From: Eisenbergiella porci
GTDB lineage: Bacteria; Bacillota; Clostridia; Lachnospirales; Lachnospiraceae
Assembly (NCBI RefSeq): GCF_009696275.1
Contig: NZ_VUMI01000019.1
Span: 1-64,000 of the forward strand
Length of the DNA stretch: 64,000 nt
Reading direction: 5' to 3'
Both the position numbers and the translations under genes were made by a program. Positions 24,726 through 34,027 of this stretch are shown here, in pieces. The notes beneath the pieces are model-generated. The model was not told where the DNA came from. It worked only from the letters and a program-made list of their open reading frames with translations, and did no database searches. Positions within the stretch are counted from its first letter, which is position 1. Each line of letters begins with the position of its first letter.

Positions 24726-26249
24726 ATGAGCGATTTTGATAATAGAGACGAAGAAGAAAAGAAGGAAACAGGCCTGGAAGAAAATAAGGGCAAGGAGCCT
24801 TCGGATAAAAAAGAAGAAAAGACAGATAAGCCGGAAAAGGAATATGAGGATGTTTGTTTTATCTGCAGACGCCCTGAAAGCAAGGCAGGCAAGATGTACC
24901 ATCTGCCCAATAATATCTGTGTCTGCGACGACTGCATGCACAGGACTATGGATGCAGTGAGCCAGTATGATTATCAGGGTATGCTGAACAATCCCGAAAT
25001 GATGAACATGCTGAACAACATGAACAAGGACGGGAAATATTCCAATATCAGCTTTGTCAATCTGGCTGATCTTCAGGGAAACGACGGTATTCCCAACAAG
25101 CAGAAGATTAAAAAGAAAAAAGCTAAGGAAAAAGAGACTGAGCCTGTATTCAATATCCATGATATTCCGGCCCCTCATAAGATCAAGGCCAGCCTGGATG
25201 AATACGTTATCGGCCAGGAGCAGGCCAAAAAGATAATTTCTGTGGCGGTTTATAATCATTACAAGCGTGTTGTGACTAATACGATGGATGATATTGAGAT
25301 AGAGAAATCCAATATCCTCATGATCGGGCCCACCGGTTCCGGAAAGACCTATCTGGTGAAAACCCTTGCCAGGCTTCTGGATGTACCGCTTGCCATCGCG
25401 GACGCCACCTCTCTGACGGAGGCCGGGTATATCGGCGATGATATTGAGAGCGTGGTATCCAAGCTTCTTGCCGCGGCGGACAACGATGTGGAGAAGGCGG
25501 AACGGGGCATTATTTTTATTGATGAAATTGATAAAATCGCCAAAAAGAAAAATACAACCTCAAGGGATGTGAGCGGTGAGTCCGTCCAGCAGGGGATGCT
25601 GAAGCTGCTGGAGGGTTCCGAGGTGGAGGTGCCTGTGGGCGCGAGCAGCAAGAACGCCATGGTTCCCCTTGCCACCGTGAATACGAGGAATATTCTGTTT
25701 ATCTGCGGAGGTGCATTCCCCGATCTGGAGGGCATCATCAAGCAGAGGCTGACGAAGCAGACCTCCATGGGCTTTAACGGGGAACTGAAGGATAAATATG
25801 ATAAGGACCCGGATATTCTTTCTAAGTTAACTGTGGAGGATTTAAGGAACTTTGGCATGATTCCAGAGTTCCTGGGAAGGCTTCCCATCGTCTGCACTCT
25901 GCAGGGCCTGACAAAGGAGATGCTGGTAAGAATTCTGAAGGAACCCAGAAATGCCATCCTGAAGCAGTATCAGAAGCTTCTTGCGCTGGATGAAGTGGAT
26001 CTGCAGTTTGAGGAAGAGGCGCTGGCGGCCATTGCGGATATGGCCACGAAGAAGGATACGGGAGCCAGGGCGCTGCGCGCTATTATTGAGGACTTTATGC
26101 TGGATATTATGTATGAAATTCCGAAGGATGATAACATCGGCAGAGTGACGATAACGAAAAATTACATTGAAGGGACCGGAGGGCCGGCTATCCAGATCAG
26201 GGGGGCGGGCTACGCCATCCAGGATAAGCAGGCTGAGGCGGCGGAATAA
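24726..26249 (+). CDS. ClpX-type AAA+ unfoldase, divergent
   Basis: An ATP-driven protein unfoldase expected to work with ClpP. The 507-residue protein has an acidic/basic 40-residue extension, a zinc-binding domain (C44, C47, C67, C70), a linker with KKKKAKEKE, Walker A GPTGSGKTYL, pore loop GYIG, Walker B IIFIDEID, and FGMIPEFLGRLP. The ClpP-contacting IGF loop reads MGF. The RKH loop that helps grip ssrA tags is absent: the equivalent stretch reads VPVGASSKNAM. Standard ClpX is about 410-430 residues and lies by clpP or tig, neither of which is here, so this is probably a second, specialised paralogue. A gene symbol of clpX would be reasonable only with that caveat. Confidence 0.9.
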   Translation: MSDFDNRDEEEKKETGLEENKGKEPSDKKEEKTDKPEKEYEDVCFICRRPESKAGKMYHLPNNICVCDDCMHRTMDAVSQYDYQGMLNNPEMMNMLNNMNKDGKYSNISFVNLADLQGNDGIPNKQKIKKKKAKEKETEPVFNIHDIPAPHKIKASLDEYVIGQEQAKKIISVAVYNHYKRVVTNTMDDIEIEKSNILMIGPTGSGKTYLVKTLARLLDVPLAIADATSLTEAGYIGDDIESVVSKLLAAADNDVEKAERGIIFIDEIDKIAKKKNTTSRDVSGESVQQGMLKLLEGSEVEVPVGASSKNAMVPLATVNTRNILFICGGAFPDLEGIIKQRLTKQTSMGFNGELKDKYDKDPDILSKLTVEDLRNFGMIPEFLGRLPIVCTLQGLTKEMLVRILKEPRNAILKQYQKLLALDEVDLQFEEEALAAIADMATKKDTGARALRAIIEDFMLDIMYEIPKDDNIGRVTITKNYIEGTGGPAIQIRGAGYAIQDKQAEAAE

Positions 26250-26381
26250 CAGACGACAGCATCGGAATAGCAACGGCGGCGAAGTAATAAGCGGCGGAAT
26301 AACAGACTGCGGAAAAAGCATGTATGCCGGAAGGGCAAGCGACATACACTGATAAAAATGGTATAGGAAAGCTTGACATCT

Positions 26382-28130
26382 ATGACATGTAAGGAAAAAA
26401 TATTGTCAGAGGACTACATGGATCTGATTAACTATTTTATTCTTCCGGAAGGCATCGTGCAGGGAAATGATGATGTTTTCTGCTATATCCCGATTAATGA
26501 AAGGTTTCTGTCCATTTATTACAGCAGAGCGATGCTGCCGCCTTTGGAGGTTTCCAGTTATTTTTACAGATATATCCCCAGGCTGTACGGCCTGATGGAT
26601 TTATTTGTGCCGGAAGCGCTGAACAGGAATTTCGATCCCCAGCCGCTGATACGCAGCGGGATTTCCTTCGTACAGAAGGAGCCGCTGAATCTGACGGGCA
26701 GGAATGTTGTTCTGGGATTTGCAGATACGGGAATAGATTACCGAAATCCTGTTTTCAGACGGGAGGACGGAAGCACAAGAATACTGGCCATCTGGGACCA
26801 AAGTGTGCAGACCGGCACACCTCCGGATGGCCTTATTTATGGAAGTGAATATACAAGGGAGCAGATCAATGAAGCGCTTCGGCTGGATAATCCGCTGGAG
26901 CTGGTGCCTGTTACCGATGATATCGGGCATGGTACAGCCATGGCATCCGCTGCGGCGGGAAGTGCGTTGAACGGCGGTATTGATTTTCTGGGAGCAGCGC
27001 CGGATGCGGATATTGTGGTGGTTAAGCTGAAGCAGGCGAAGCAGTTTCTGCGTGATTATTATATGACGCCTCCCGGAGTCCCGGCTTATGGGACCAACGA
27101 TATCATGCTTGCGGTAAAATACCTGAGTTCCTTCTGCATTCCCTTTCAGCGTCCGGCGGTTATCTGCCTGGGGGTGGGAAGCAGCTTCGGGGGTCATACC
27201 GGAAACTCCGCGCTGTCCCAGTACATTTCCACCGTTGGGACACAGATTAACCAGGTGGTGGTGGTGGCAGGAGGAAATGAAGGTAATTCTGCCCATCATT
27301 TCAGCGGACATATTGATGGTACCGGTTCGGTCAATGTGGAGATACGGGTGAGTGAAGGGACGAGAGGCTTTCTTCTGGAAACCTGGGGAAGCGTGCCGGA
27401 CTTCTTTTCCATTTCCGTCCGTTCGCCGGGCGGGGAGGTGATTCCTCCGGTAAGCGGACGGCTGGGGCAGAGCCTGGAGTATACCTTTGTGTACGAAAAA
27501 ACGAGAATTCGTCTGGATTACCAGCCTGTGGAAGCGGATACGGGAAAGGAAGTGGCAGTGCTGCGTTTTGAAAATCCCACCCAGGGGATTTGGACGGTTA
27601 TTGTCATCCGCGAGGGCGGAAACGGGAGCGGGAATTTTAACATGTGGCTTCCGATAAGGCAGTTTATTGATGGGACTGCGGAGTTCCTCCAACCCAACCC
27701 GGAGACTACGCTGACCTCTCCGTCGTTTGCGCAGCCGCCTATGGCGGTCACTGCCTATAACAGCAGAAACAACAGCTTTTATTATAATTCCGGCCAGGGT
27801 TTCGGTGCAGACGGTGAAATTAAGCCGGATTTGTCGGCCCCGGGGGTGGATATCTCGGTGGCTACAGGCACCATACAGGGGAGAACTGTTGTGGGAACCG
27901 GAACGGGAACCTCCCTTGCCGCCGCGCTGACGGCAGGCGCTGCCGCCCAGTTTATGCAGTGGGCGGTTGTGGAAGATAATTCGCCGTATGCCGGAGGAAT
28001 TTCCACAAGGAATTATTTCCTGAGAGGAGCCGCAAGGGACGCGGCCTATACCTATCCCAGCCGCCAGTGGGGGATGGGGAGGCTTGATATGGAAGGCGTA
28101 TTCAACTGGATTGCCGGAATACTGCCATAA
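26382..28130 (+). CDS. Subtilisin-like S8 family serine protease (Csp-type)
   Basis: The 582-residue product keeps the whole catalytic triad: D115 in GFADTGIDY, H183 in IGHGTAMAS and S511 in GTGTSLAAA. A beta-rich insertion (about residues 310-455) between the His and Ser blocks matches the jelly-roll insert of clostridial Csp germination proteases. There is no signal peptide, as in Csp proteins. Start 26382 has AGGAAA 11 nt upstream; TTG at 26373 is possible but too close to that site. The 132-bp gap behind clpX has no clear terminator, so co-transcription is possible. A role in spore or envelope protein processing is inferred from family only. Confidence 0.88.
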   Translation: MTCKEKILSEDYMDLINYFILPEGIVQGNDDVFCYIPINERFLSIYYSRAMLPPLEVSSYFYRYIPRLYGLMDLFVPEALNRNFDPQPLIRSGISFVQKEPLNLTGRNVVLGFADTGIDYRNPVFRREDGSTRILAIWDQSVQTGTPPDGLIYGSEYTREQINEALRLDNPLELVPVTDDIGHGTAMASAAAGSALNGGIDFLGAAPDADIVVVKLKQAKQFLRDYYMTPPGVPAYGTNDIMLAVKYLSSFCIPFQRPAVICLGVGSSFGGHTGNSALSQYISTVGTQINQVVVVAGGNEGNSAHHFSGHIDGTGSVNVEIRVSEGTRGFLLETWGSVPDFFSISVRSPGGEVIPPVSGRLGQSLEYTFVYEKTRIRLDYQPVEADTGKEVAVLRFENPTQGIWTVIVIREGGNGSGNFNMWLPIRQFIDGTAEFLQPNPETTLTSPSFAQPPMAVTAYNSRNNSFYYNSGQGFGADGEIKPDLSAPGVDISVATGTIQGRTVVGTGTGTSLAAALTAGAAAQFMQWAVVEDNSPYAGGISTRNYFLRGAARDAAYTYPSRQWGMGRLDMEGVFNWIAGILP

Positions 28131-28139
28131 GAGGGACAG

Positions 28140-28664
28140 ATGAAAGATAAGGACAGATTTGGGCGGCGGTGCTGCGGCTTAAATCGGAAAGGTACAGGTG
28201 GCCGGATGATATATGCAGGTATTATCGCATTGATATTTATTGGAGAACTGTTTATTAAAAACCATGTGGAAAAAAACAGGAAGGATGGGGAAGAGAAAGA
28301 GATACTGCATGGCAGGATATTGTTGAGAAAGTATCACAATAAGGGAGCCTGCATGAACCTGGGAGAAAAGAAGAGGAGCGTGGTGGCGGCAGTTTCACTG
28401 ATTCTGACGGCTGTTCTTACTATTGTGTTTCTCGTTACCCTTACGGCGAAGGGAAATGCATGGCTGAAGGCGGGGCTGTCTCTTCTGCTGGGCGGGGCGT
28501 TCAGCAATACCTATGACCGGCTTAAGCGGAAATATGTGGTGGATTATTTCAGTCTGGGCGTAAAATGGGCGCCTTTGAGAGCTGTGGTATTCAATATCTC
28601 GGATTTTTGTATTCTTGCAGGTTCGCTGATTGTGGCGCTGACCGGCGGGAATGGAGTGAAATAA
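28140..28664 (+). CDS. Divergent signal peptidase II (LspA-like)
   Basis: Removes signal peptides from lipoproteins in the LspA family. The 174-residue protein retains the two catalytic aspartates in FSNTYDRLKRKYVVDYFS (D126) and FNISDFCIL (D155) and has four hydrophobic segments. The usual NxGAAF motif is altered to HNKGACMN, and the first 22 residues are a basic extension not seen in most LspA, so translation may really start at ATG 28206 (AGGTGG upstream). It follows the S8 protease by 9 bp and ends at a terminator. It may be an accessory LspA serving particular lipoproteins. Confidence 0.78.
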   Translation: MKDKDRFGRRCCGLNRKGTGGRMIYAGIIALIFIGELFIKNHVEKNRKDGEEKEILHGRILLRKYHNKGACMNLGEKKRSVVAAVSLILTAVLTIVFLVTLTAKGNAWLKAGLSLLLGGAFSNTYDRLKRKYVVDYFSLGVKWAPLRAVVFNISDFCILAGSLIVALTGGNGVK

Positions 28665-28694
28665 GGGGCCCGGACGATAGAAGCAGAGCCTTTG

Positions 28695-28732
28695 AAAAAA
28701 AGCGGCGGAGCGGAACTTCGGCTGCTTTTTTT
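28695..28732 (+). terminator. Rho-independent terminator after the LspA-like gene
   Basis: An A-run and GCGGC pair with GCTGC and a seven-T run (28721-28732), one G-U pair, about 14-nt loop. This closes the protease block. The rest of the gap to 29003 is AT-rich and holds a TGCAC/GTGCA inverted repeat (28774-28791) and the next promoter. Confidence 0.75.
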
Positions 28733-28871
28733 AGTGCGCTGCAGCATGGTGAGACAATGAAAGAACAGTATAATGCACATTAAATAGTGCACAAATTTTT
28801 ATACATTTTTCTGGGAATTACTACAAAAACGTACAATATGTTAAATGGTTAACCAAAAATAGATTGGCGTA

Positions 28872-28900
28872 TTGCAAATTCTTTTTTGGAATGGTAAGAT
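28872..28900 (+). promoter_or_regulatory. Candidate promoter for the first glycan-transport operon
   Basis: TTGCAA (28872-28877), 17 bp, TAAGAT (28895-28900), about 100 bp before the permease gene. Upstream, TGCAC and GTGCA arms at 28774-28778 and 28787-28791 could be an operator. Confidence 0.45.
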
Positions 28901-29003
28901 AATTAATGTATTACAAAATGTATATGAATGTTTGAAAATATGATAATCCACCCGGGGATGATTGTCGGCTTTTTCGCATTCTGCAAAATCAGAGGAGGCA
29001 GAC

Positions 29004-29951
29004 ATGAGTATGACGAGAAGTGTCAAAACAGCCAGAAACGCGCAGCTTATGAAGCAGGTGAAGAAGCATGTCCCTTTTTACTTCTTCCTTTTGCCGGCGC
29101 TCGTTCTGGTTGTTGTATTCTGTTATTTTCCTATGTGGGGTATAGTCATTGCATTCAAGGATTATAAGATGGCGAGGGGGATCCTGGGCAGTGAATGGGT
29201 GGGTCTTTATCATTTTAAAAAAGTATTTTCCGATCCGAATTTTTACAGGGTACTGGGGAATACGATTAAAATCAGCATACTGACCCTGGTTACGTCTTTT
29301 CCGGTTACAATCTGCTTTGCCCTGCTTGTAAATGAGATCCTGAATATGAAATTCAAACGGGTGGTGCAGACGATTACCTATATGCCCCACTTCCTTTCCT
29401 GGGTTGTTGTCGGGGCGTTTGTATATCAGATGCTTTCTCCCTCCAGCGGTATTATAAATGCAGTGCTGGTTAAGCTGGGAGTCCTGGAGAAGCCCATATT
29501 TTTCATGGTACAGCAGAATATGTTTGTTCCCATATATCTGCTGACAAACCTGTGGAAGTCTACCGGCTACAGTATCGTAATTTATCTTGCGACCATTTCG
29601 GGAATCGATCCTCAGCTGTATGATTCGGCGGCCATTGACGGCGCTAACCGTCTGCATAAGGTTCTGTACATCACTCTGCCGGCGCTTTTTCCCACGATGT
29701 GCACACTGCTGATTCTGAATGTGGGTTCTCTTATCAGCGTTGGCTTTGATCCGATTTTCAACCTGTATAATGATGCGACCTATCCGGTGGCGGATGTTAT
29801 TTCCACCTATGTTTACCGGAAAGGTATGGTGGACAGCCAGTATGATCTTTCCACGGCGGTGGGGCTGTTCCAGAATGTGGTCAGCCTTGTGCTGGTGCTG
29901 GGTGCGAACTGGCTTGCCAGAAAGGCAAATCCGGATTACAAAATAATTTAG
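29004..29951 (+). CDS. ABC sugar transporter permease (LplB-type)
   Basis: One of two membrane subunits of a carbohydrate importer. The 315-residue protein has six hydrophobic segments; the first follows KKHVPFYFFLLPALVLVV, typical of LplB, and the ATPase-contact EAA loop reads DSAAIDGANRLHKVLYITLPAL. AGAGGAGG lies before ATG 29004; the longer frame from 28962 lacks a ribosome site. Its partner permease is at 30039. No ATPase gene is present, as usual for this family, which borrows a shared MsmK-like subunit. Confidence 0.92.
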   Translation: MSMTRSVKTARNAQLMKQVKKHVPFYFFLLPALVLVVVFCYFPMWGIVIAFKDYKMARGILGSEWVGLYHFKKVFSDPNFYRVLGNTIKISILTLVTSFPVTICFALLVNEILNMKFKRVVQTITYMPHFLSWVVVGAFVYQMLSPSSGIINAVLVKLGVLEKPIFFMVQQNMFVPIYLLTNLWKSTGYSIVIYLATISGIDPQLYDSAAIDGANRLHKVLYITLPALFPTMCTLLILNVGSLISVGFDPIFNLYNDATYPVADVISTYVYRKGMVDSQYDLSTAVGLFQNVVSLVLVLGANWLARKANPDYKII

Positions 29952-30038
29952 GCCACAGGAGCCGTCCGGGACAGGAGCTGCGGGCTGCGCAGATCCGGCT
30001 GTCCGGAGGCAGGCCGTTGCTATGGGAGGGAGGATACC

Positions 30039-30956
30039 ATGAATAAGCATGCTTATACTAAGAAAAATAAAATAAAAAAGTCAAAGGCAAGCAGGATATT
30101 CGATACTTGTAATGTTATCTTTATGATACTGTTCTGTATTACCATTTTGATTCCTTTCTGGGATATGATAGTCCGGTCCTTCTCCAGGGCGCAGGATATT
30201 TCCTACATGCATATTAATTTTTTCCCGAAAGTATGGACGCTGAGCGCCTATCAGTACTGTCTTCAGAATAATGAAATACTTGGCGCAGCCTTTGTATCGG
30301 TTGCGAGGACTGTATGCGGCACTGTTTTCCATCTGCTGGTGTGCTGCCTGGCGGCGTATTCGCTCACAAGGACACAGATGCCGTTCCGGAAAATTATCAC
30401 AGCGGTGCTGCTGATTCCCATGTTTTTTTCAGGCGGCATGATTCCTGCGTATTTAAACATGAAGAATCTTCATCTTCTGAATAACTTTATGGTTTATATC
30501 CTGCCCAGCGGGTTCAGCATTTTTAACTGCATTATCATCCGGAATTACTTTTTTTCGGTGGATAAGGGAATGGAGGAGGCTGCAAGCATTGACGGCGCAT
30601 CCCAGACAAGGATTTTCTTTTCCATTATGATGCCTCTGTCTAAGCCGGTTATCGCTACGGTGGCCCTGTGGCAGATGGTCGGCCAGTGGAATTCCTGGTT
30701 TGACAACATGATTTACTGCCGCAGGAGCGCCAGCCTGACAACGCTCCAGTACCTTCTGCGCAGAATGCTGGACAGCCTCAACCGGACGCCCGATACCCCT
30801 TATGAAATCGAGGCCATGGGAGAAATGGTGGATATGAACCCTGATACGGTAAAGGCGGCCACAACGGTCCTTGTCGTGCTTCCTATCATTCTTGTTTATC
30901 CGTTTTTGCAGAAGTATTTTGTGAAAGGAATCATGATTGGGGCCGTGAAGGGCTGA
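30039..30956 (+). CDS. ABC sugar transporter permease (LplC-type)
   Basis: Second membrane subunit of the importer, 305 residues with six hydrophobic segments and EAA loop EEAASIDGASQTRIFFSIMMPL. The C-terminal FLQKYFVKGIMIGAVKG is the standard LplC/YtcP ending. A GGGAGG site precedes the start. The substrate is likely an oligosaccharide rather than a simple sugar, judging by the paired large binding protein at 32255. Confidence 0.93.
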   Translation: MNKHAYTKKNKIKKSKASRIFDTCNVIFMILFCITILIPFWDMIVRSFSRAQDISYMHINFFPKVWTLSAYQYCLQNNEILGAAFVSVARTVCGTVFHLLVCCLAAYSLTRTQMPFRKIITAVLLIPMFFSGGMIPAYLNMKNLHLLNNFMVYILPSGFSIFNCIIIRNYFFSVDKGMEEAASIDGASQTRIFFSIMMPLSKPVIATVALWQMVGQWNSWFDNMIYCRRSASLTTLQYLLRRMLDSLNRTPDTPYEIEAMGEMVDMNPDTVKAATTVLVVLPIILVYPFLQKYFVKGIMIGAVKG

Positions 30957-30984
30957 TCTGAATTGGGACGCAGTTGCAGCAGAA

Positions 30985-31002
30985 TGCGCGTTGGAACGCG
31001 CA
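30985..31002. promoter_or_regulatory. 18-bp palindrome, possible operator or hairpin
   Basis: TGCGCGTT and AACGCGCA are perfect 8-bp arms around GG, in the 132-bp gap before the Asp-box gene. It could bind the RpiR-type regulator encoded at 34028 or act as an mRNA processing hairpin. There is no T-run. Confidence 0.4.
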
Positions 31003-31088
31003 GCTGTGAGGCGGTTGGAAAGCTTCTTTTAAACTGCTGATTTTGATGCGGTATTGCAGGAAAATGCGATATCGAGGGAGGAATGAGT

Positions 31089-32198
31089 ATGAAAAGAATG
31101 GAATTGGGGAGTGTAAGTCTGGATCTGGTCCCCGGGCCGGACAATCCCAGAAACAGTGAGGGCGCGTTCCTGACGCTGCCGGATGGGGAAATTCTGTATG
31201 CGTACAGCCGCTATAAGGGGGAGAGCTGTTCGGATGAGGCTACAACGGACTTATGTCTTCTGCGGTCACTGGATGACGGAAGAACCTTCGGCGAGGAGAG
31301 TACCATTCTGACCTGCGAGGGTGAGGACGGCGTCAACGCCATGTCTCTGTCCATGATGCATATGGAAAACGGGGATATCGGACTTTTTTACCTGGTCAGG
31401 ACCTCGTATACGCTGCTGCGGATGTTTCTCCGGCGTTCCCGGGACGGGGGAAGAACCTGGGGGGAACGGGTGCTGTGCACACCGCAGGAAGGTTTCTTTG
31501 TTGTAAATAATGACAGGGTGATACGGCTTTCCAGCGGAAGGATACTGATTCCGGCAGCATCCCACAGGTCGGGGCTGCGTGGTGATATGGAGGAAGGAAG
31601 CAGATTCTTTGACAGCCGCGCGGAGGATATGTTTTTTTATTCCGAGGATGACGGCGCCACCTGGAAGCCTGCGTCCGGGAAATGCAGTATGCCCTACTCC
31701 AGCTGCTGTTATTCCGGACTGCAGGAGCCGGGAGTTGTGGAACTTACGCCCGGACATTTGTGGGGCTGGGCAAGAACCGATTTGGGGCGGCAGTATGAAA
31801 TGTTTTCCATGGATTACGGCAACACCTGGACCGCATGCCAGCCATCCCGGTTTACTTCGCCCAACGGTCCCCTGAGCATGAAAAGGGATGAAAATGGGGT
31901 GCTGTATGCCATTTGGAATCCTATCCCACAGTATAACGGAAGAGAAGAGCCGGGGAAGGTTTTTATGGGAGGCAGGACACCTTATGTGATTGCAGTCAGC
32001 AGAGACAACGGACAGACCTTTACGGAGCCGGTGAGCTTTGAAGAGGAAGAGGATCACGGTTATTGCTACTGTGCCATTCATTTTACAAAAGAGGCTATGC
32101 TGCTGGCTTACTGCGCAGGAGGGCCGGAGGACGGAAGCTGTCTGGCCAAAACAAGAATCCGGAGGATACCGCGTTCCCAGCTGGAGGAAATACGCTGA
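31089..32198 (+). CDS. Asp-box beta-propeller protein (sialidase-like)
   Basis: The 369-residue cytoplasmic protein has five Asp-box repeats (SLDDGRTFGE, SRDGGRTWGE, SEDDGATWKP, SMDYGNTWTA, SRDNGQTFTE), so it is a sialidase-fold six-bladed propeller. The FRIP motif of true neuraminidases is not present; the start has PRNSEGAFLTLPDGE instead. It may therefore be an exo-glycosidase of another specificity. There is no signal peptide. ATG 31089 was chosen over ATG 31083 because GGGAGGA then sits at proper spacing. It lies between the permeases and the binding protein of one operon, so its substrate is probably what they import. Confidence 0.8.
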   Translation: MKRMELGSVSLDLVPGPDNPRNSEGAFLTLPDGEILYAYSRYKGESCSDEATTDLCLLRSLDDGRTFGEESTILTCEGEDGVNAMSLSMMHMENGDIGLFYLVRTSYTLLRMFLRRSRDGGRTWGERVLCTPQEGFFVVNNDRVIRLSSGRILIPAASHRSGLRGDMEEGSRFFDSRAEDMFFYSEDDGATWKPASGKCSMPYSSCCYSGLQEPGVVELTPGHLWGWARTDLGRQYEMFSMDYGNTWTACQPSRFTSPNGPLSMKRDENGVLYAIWNPIPQYNGREEPGKVFMGGRTPYVIAVSRDNGQTFTEPVSFEEEEDHGYCYCAIHFTKEAMLLAYCAGGPEDGSCLAKTRIRRIPRSQLEEIR

Positions 32199-32254
32199 AC
32201 CGCAGGGAGTTTTCATGATTAAGTAACTGAAAATGATTGGGAGGAGGAGAACAA

Positions 32255-33991
32255 ATGAAGATAAGAGCATTGAAAAAAGGTATTGCATTGGGGCTGGCCT
32301 GTATTCTTACGGCATCGCTTGCCGGCTGCGGAGGAAATGCCGCAGGCGGAAATTCAGGTACGGCGGATGCCCTGGCAACACAGGAACAGGGAAGCGCGGC
32401 GGTGGAAGAGTCTGCCGGAGGCGGGGAAACAAAGGATGCGCCCGCGGATATTCCCCAGCCTGACCCGGATGAAAGGTACAGCATCAGCTATACCGGCATG
32501 TGGTCGGGAGCGGATTATGAGGACGGCTCTTACGTTGAAACCATGATTGAGGATGCGCTGAACGTTGACATCACGGTGGAAAAGGCGGAAACCAACGATA
32601 CCATTGATCTGCTGCTGGCCTCCGGAGAGATGCCGGACTGCGGATGGTTCGACAAGACGGTTAACTGGATGTATGAGCAGGAGCTGGCCAGGCCGATTCC
32701 CAGGGCAATGGTGGAATACTACTGCCCGAAGCTGATTGAATATTATGAGGAATTCCCGCTGATGTATGAAATGACGCTGGATCCGGAAAATGAGGATCAG
32801 TTCCGGTATCTGACGGGGATTACCTTCCAGTTTGTGGATTATTATCTGCCCAATGATTATTACCGTTATGACTGGATTCTTGATCTGGGCATTGATTTGG
32901 GCGTGAATGTGGAGCAGATTTCCGATAATATTTATGTGGCTGACGACGGGATTGAGCTGAGCAAGTTCATTGAAATTATGGATGCTTTTGTAAATAAGGA
33001 TCCCAACCATACCGGAGCCAGGGATACGGTGGGCGTTACGGCACCCAGCCTTACCCAGGGAGTATTTTTCTCCGGCTATGATTTCTACACCGGCGTGAAT
33101 GATGTAAACGGCAGGGCGGAGCAGTATTATGTGATGGATGAATATAAGGAATTCCTGAAGGGCTTTGCGGATATGTATAAGCGCGGTCTGATTGATCCGG
33201 AAATCATCACGGGCGACAGAACCCTGTCCTGGGAAAAAGTGAACAATCAGACGGCAGGCTACTGGATTACCTCTACCAACGCCCTGAATTCCTGGGCAGT
33301 GGAACGTCCTCCGCTTACGCTGATTGAAAAATATCCCGATGTGAAAATCCTTGCCACGCCCGGAGTGAAGCCGGACGGCGGCGAAGTGAAGGCCAGAACC
33401 AACGAATCCCCCGCTTACGGCAGCTTTTACGTGAATGCCAATGTGGATGATCAGAAGCTGGCAAAAATACTACAGTTCCTGAACTATACACTGTTCGGAG
33501 ACGGCGACCTTGACATCCATGCTTCCATGTTCTACGGGGAAAAGGGAGTTGACTGGGAATGGGATGAAACCGGGGAAATGCCCGTGAAGCTCAACGAAAT
33601 GCCTTCTGGAAAGAAGGGAACCTGGACCTTCGGTCAGTACGGACAGGATCGTGACGTAACCAGATGGACCACCTATGAGCCGCTGTTTGTTGCAGGGCTG
33701 AAATACTGGTCGGCGGAAGAGAACGGAAGCTGGATGAAGTGGCAGACGATCCCTTATAAATCCGATATCAGGAGTGAGACGGATTATGCATCCATTTCTT
33801 CCGAAATCAGCAGCGATGTATGGGCCTATGTGAACAATTACTGTGCGGAAGCGGTTCTGGGACAGATAGATGTGGATGCCACCTGGGATGATTATCTGGC
33901 GGAGCTGGATCGTATGGGCTATAATAAAATGATGGATGAACTGGAAAAGGTGGAACCGCTGGAGGACATTATCGCCAGCTATGGAAAGTAA
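32255..33991 (+). CDS. Extracellular solute-binding lipoprotein (LplA-type)
   Basis: Captures the carbohydrate for the 29004/30039 permeases. The 578-residue precursor has a lipoprotein signal ending LAGC with C25 as the lipidated residue, then a Gly/Ala/Glu-rich linker (about 26-70) and a large type 1 binding domain with many Trp and Tyr residues. Its size matches the LplA group that binds oligosaccharides or glycopeptides. GGGAGGAGGA precedes ATG 32255. The real ligand is unknown. Confidence 0.92.
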   Translation: MKIRALKKGIALGLACILTASLAGCGGNAAGGNSGTADALATQEQGSAAVEESAGGGETKDAPADIPQPDPDERYSISYTGMWSGADYEDGSYVETMIEDALNVDITVEKAETNDTIDLLLASGEMPDCGWFDKTVNWMYEQELARPIPRAMVEYYCPKLIEYYEEFPLMYEMTLDPENEDQFRYLTGITFQFVDYYLPNDYYRYDWILDLGIDLGVNVEQISDNIYVADDGIELSKFIEIMDAFVNKDPNHTGARDTVGVTAPSLTQGVFFSGYDFYTGVNDVNGRAEQYYVMDEYKEFLKGFADMYKRGLIDPEIITGDRTLSWEKVNNQTAGYWITSTNALNSWAVERPPLTLIEKYPDVKILATPGVKPDGGEVKARTNESPAYGSFYVNANVDDQKLAKILQFLNYTLFGDGDLDIHASMFYGEKGVDWEWDETGEMPVKLNEMPSGKKGTWTFGQYGQDRDVTRWTTYEPLFVAGLKYWSAEENGSWMKWQTIPYKSDIRSETDYASISSEISSDVWAYVNNYCAEAVLGQIDVDATWDDYLAELDRMGYNKMMDELEKVEPLEDIIASYGK

Positions 33992-34027
33992 AAGCGGTTC
34001 TTATTGACAGCATGGAGCGAGCGAGAG

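Noticed and set aside
26250-26381. Degenerate GCGGCGGAATAA-like repeats after clpX
   Set aside because: Several partial copies can be picked out, but they are short and imperfect; simple slippage near the clpX stop is enough and no structure stands out.
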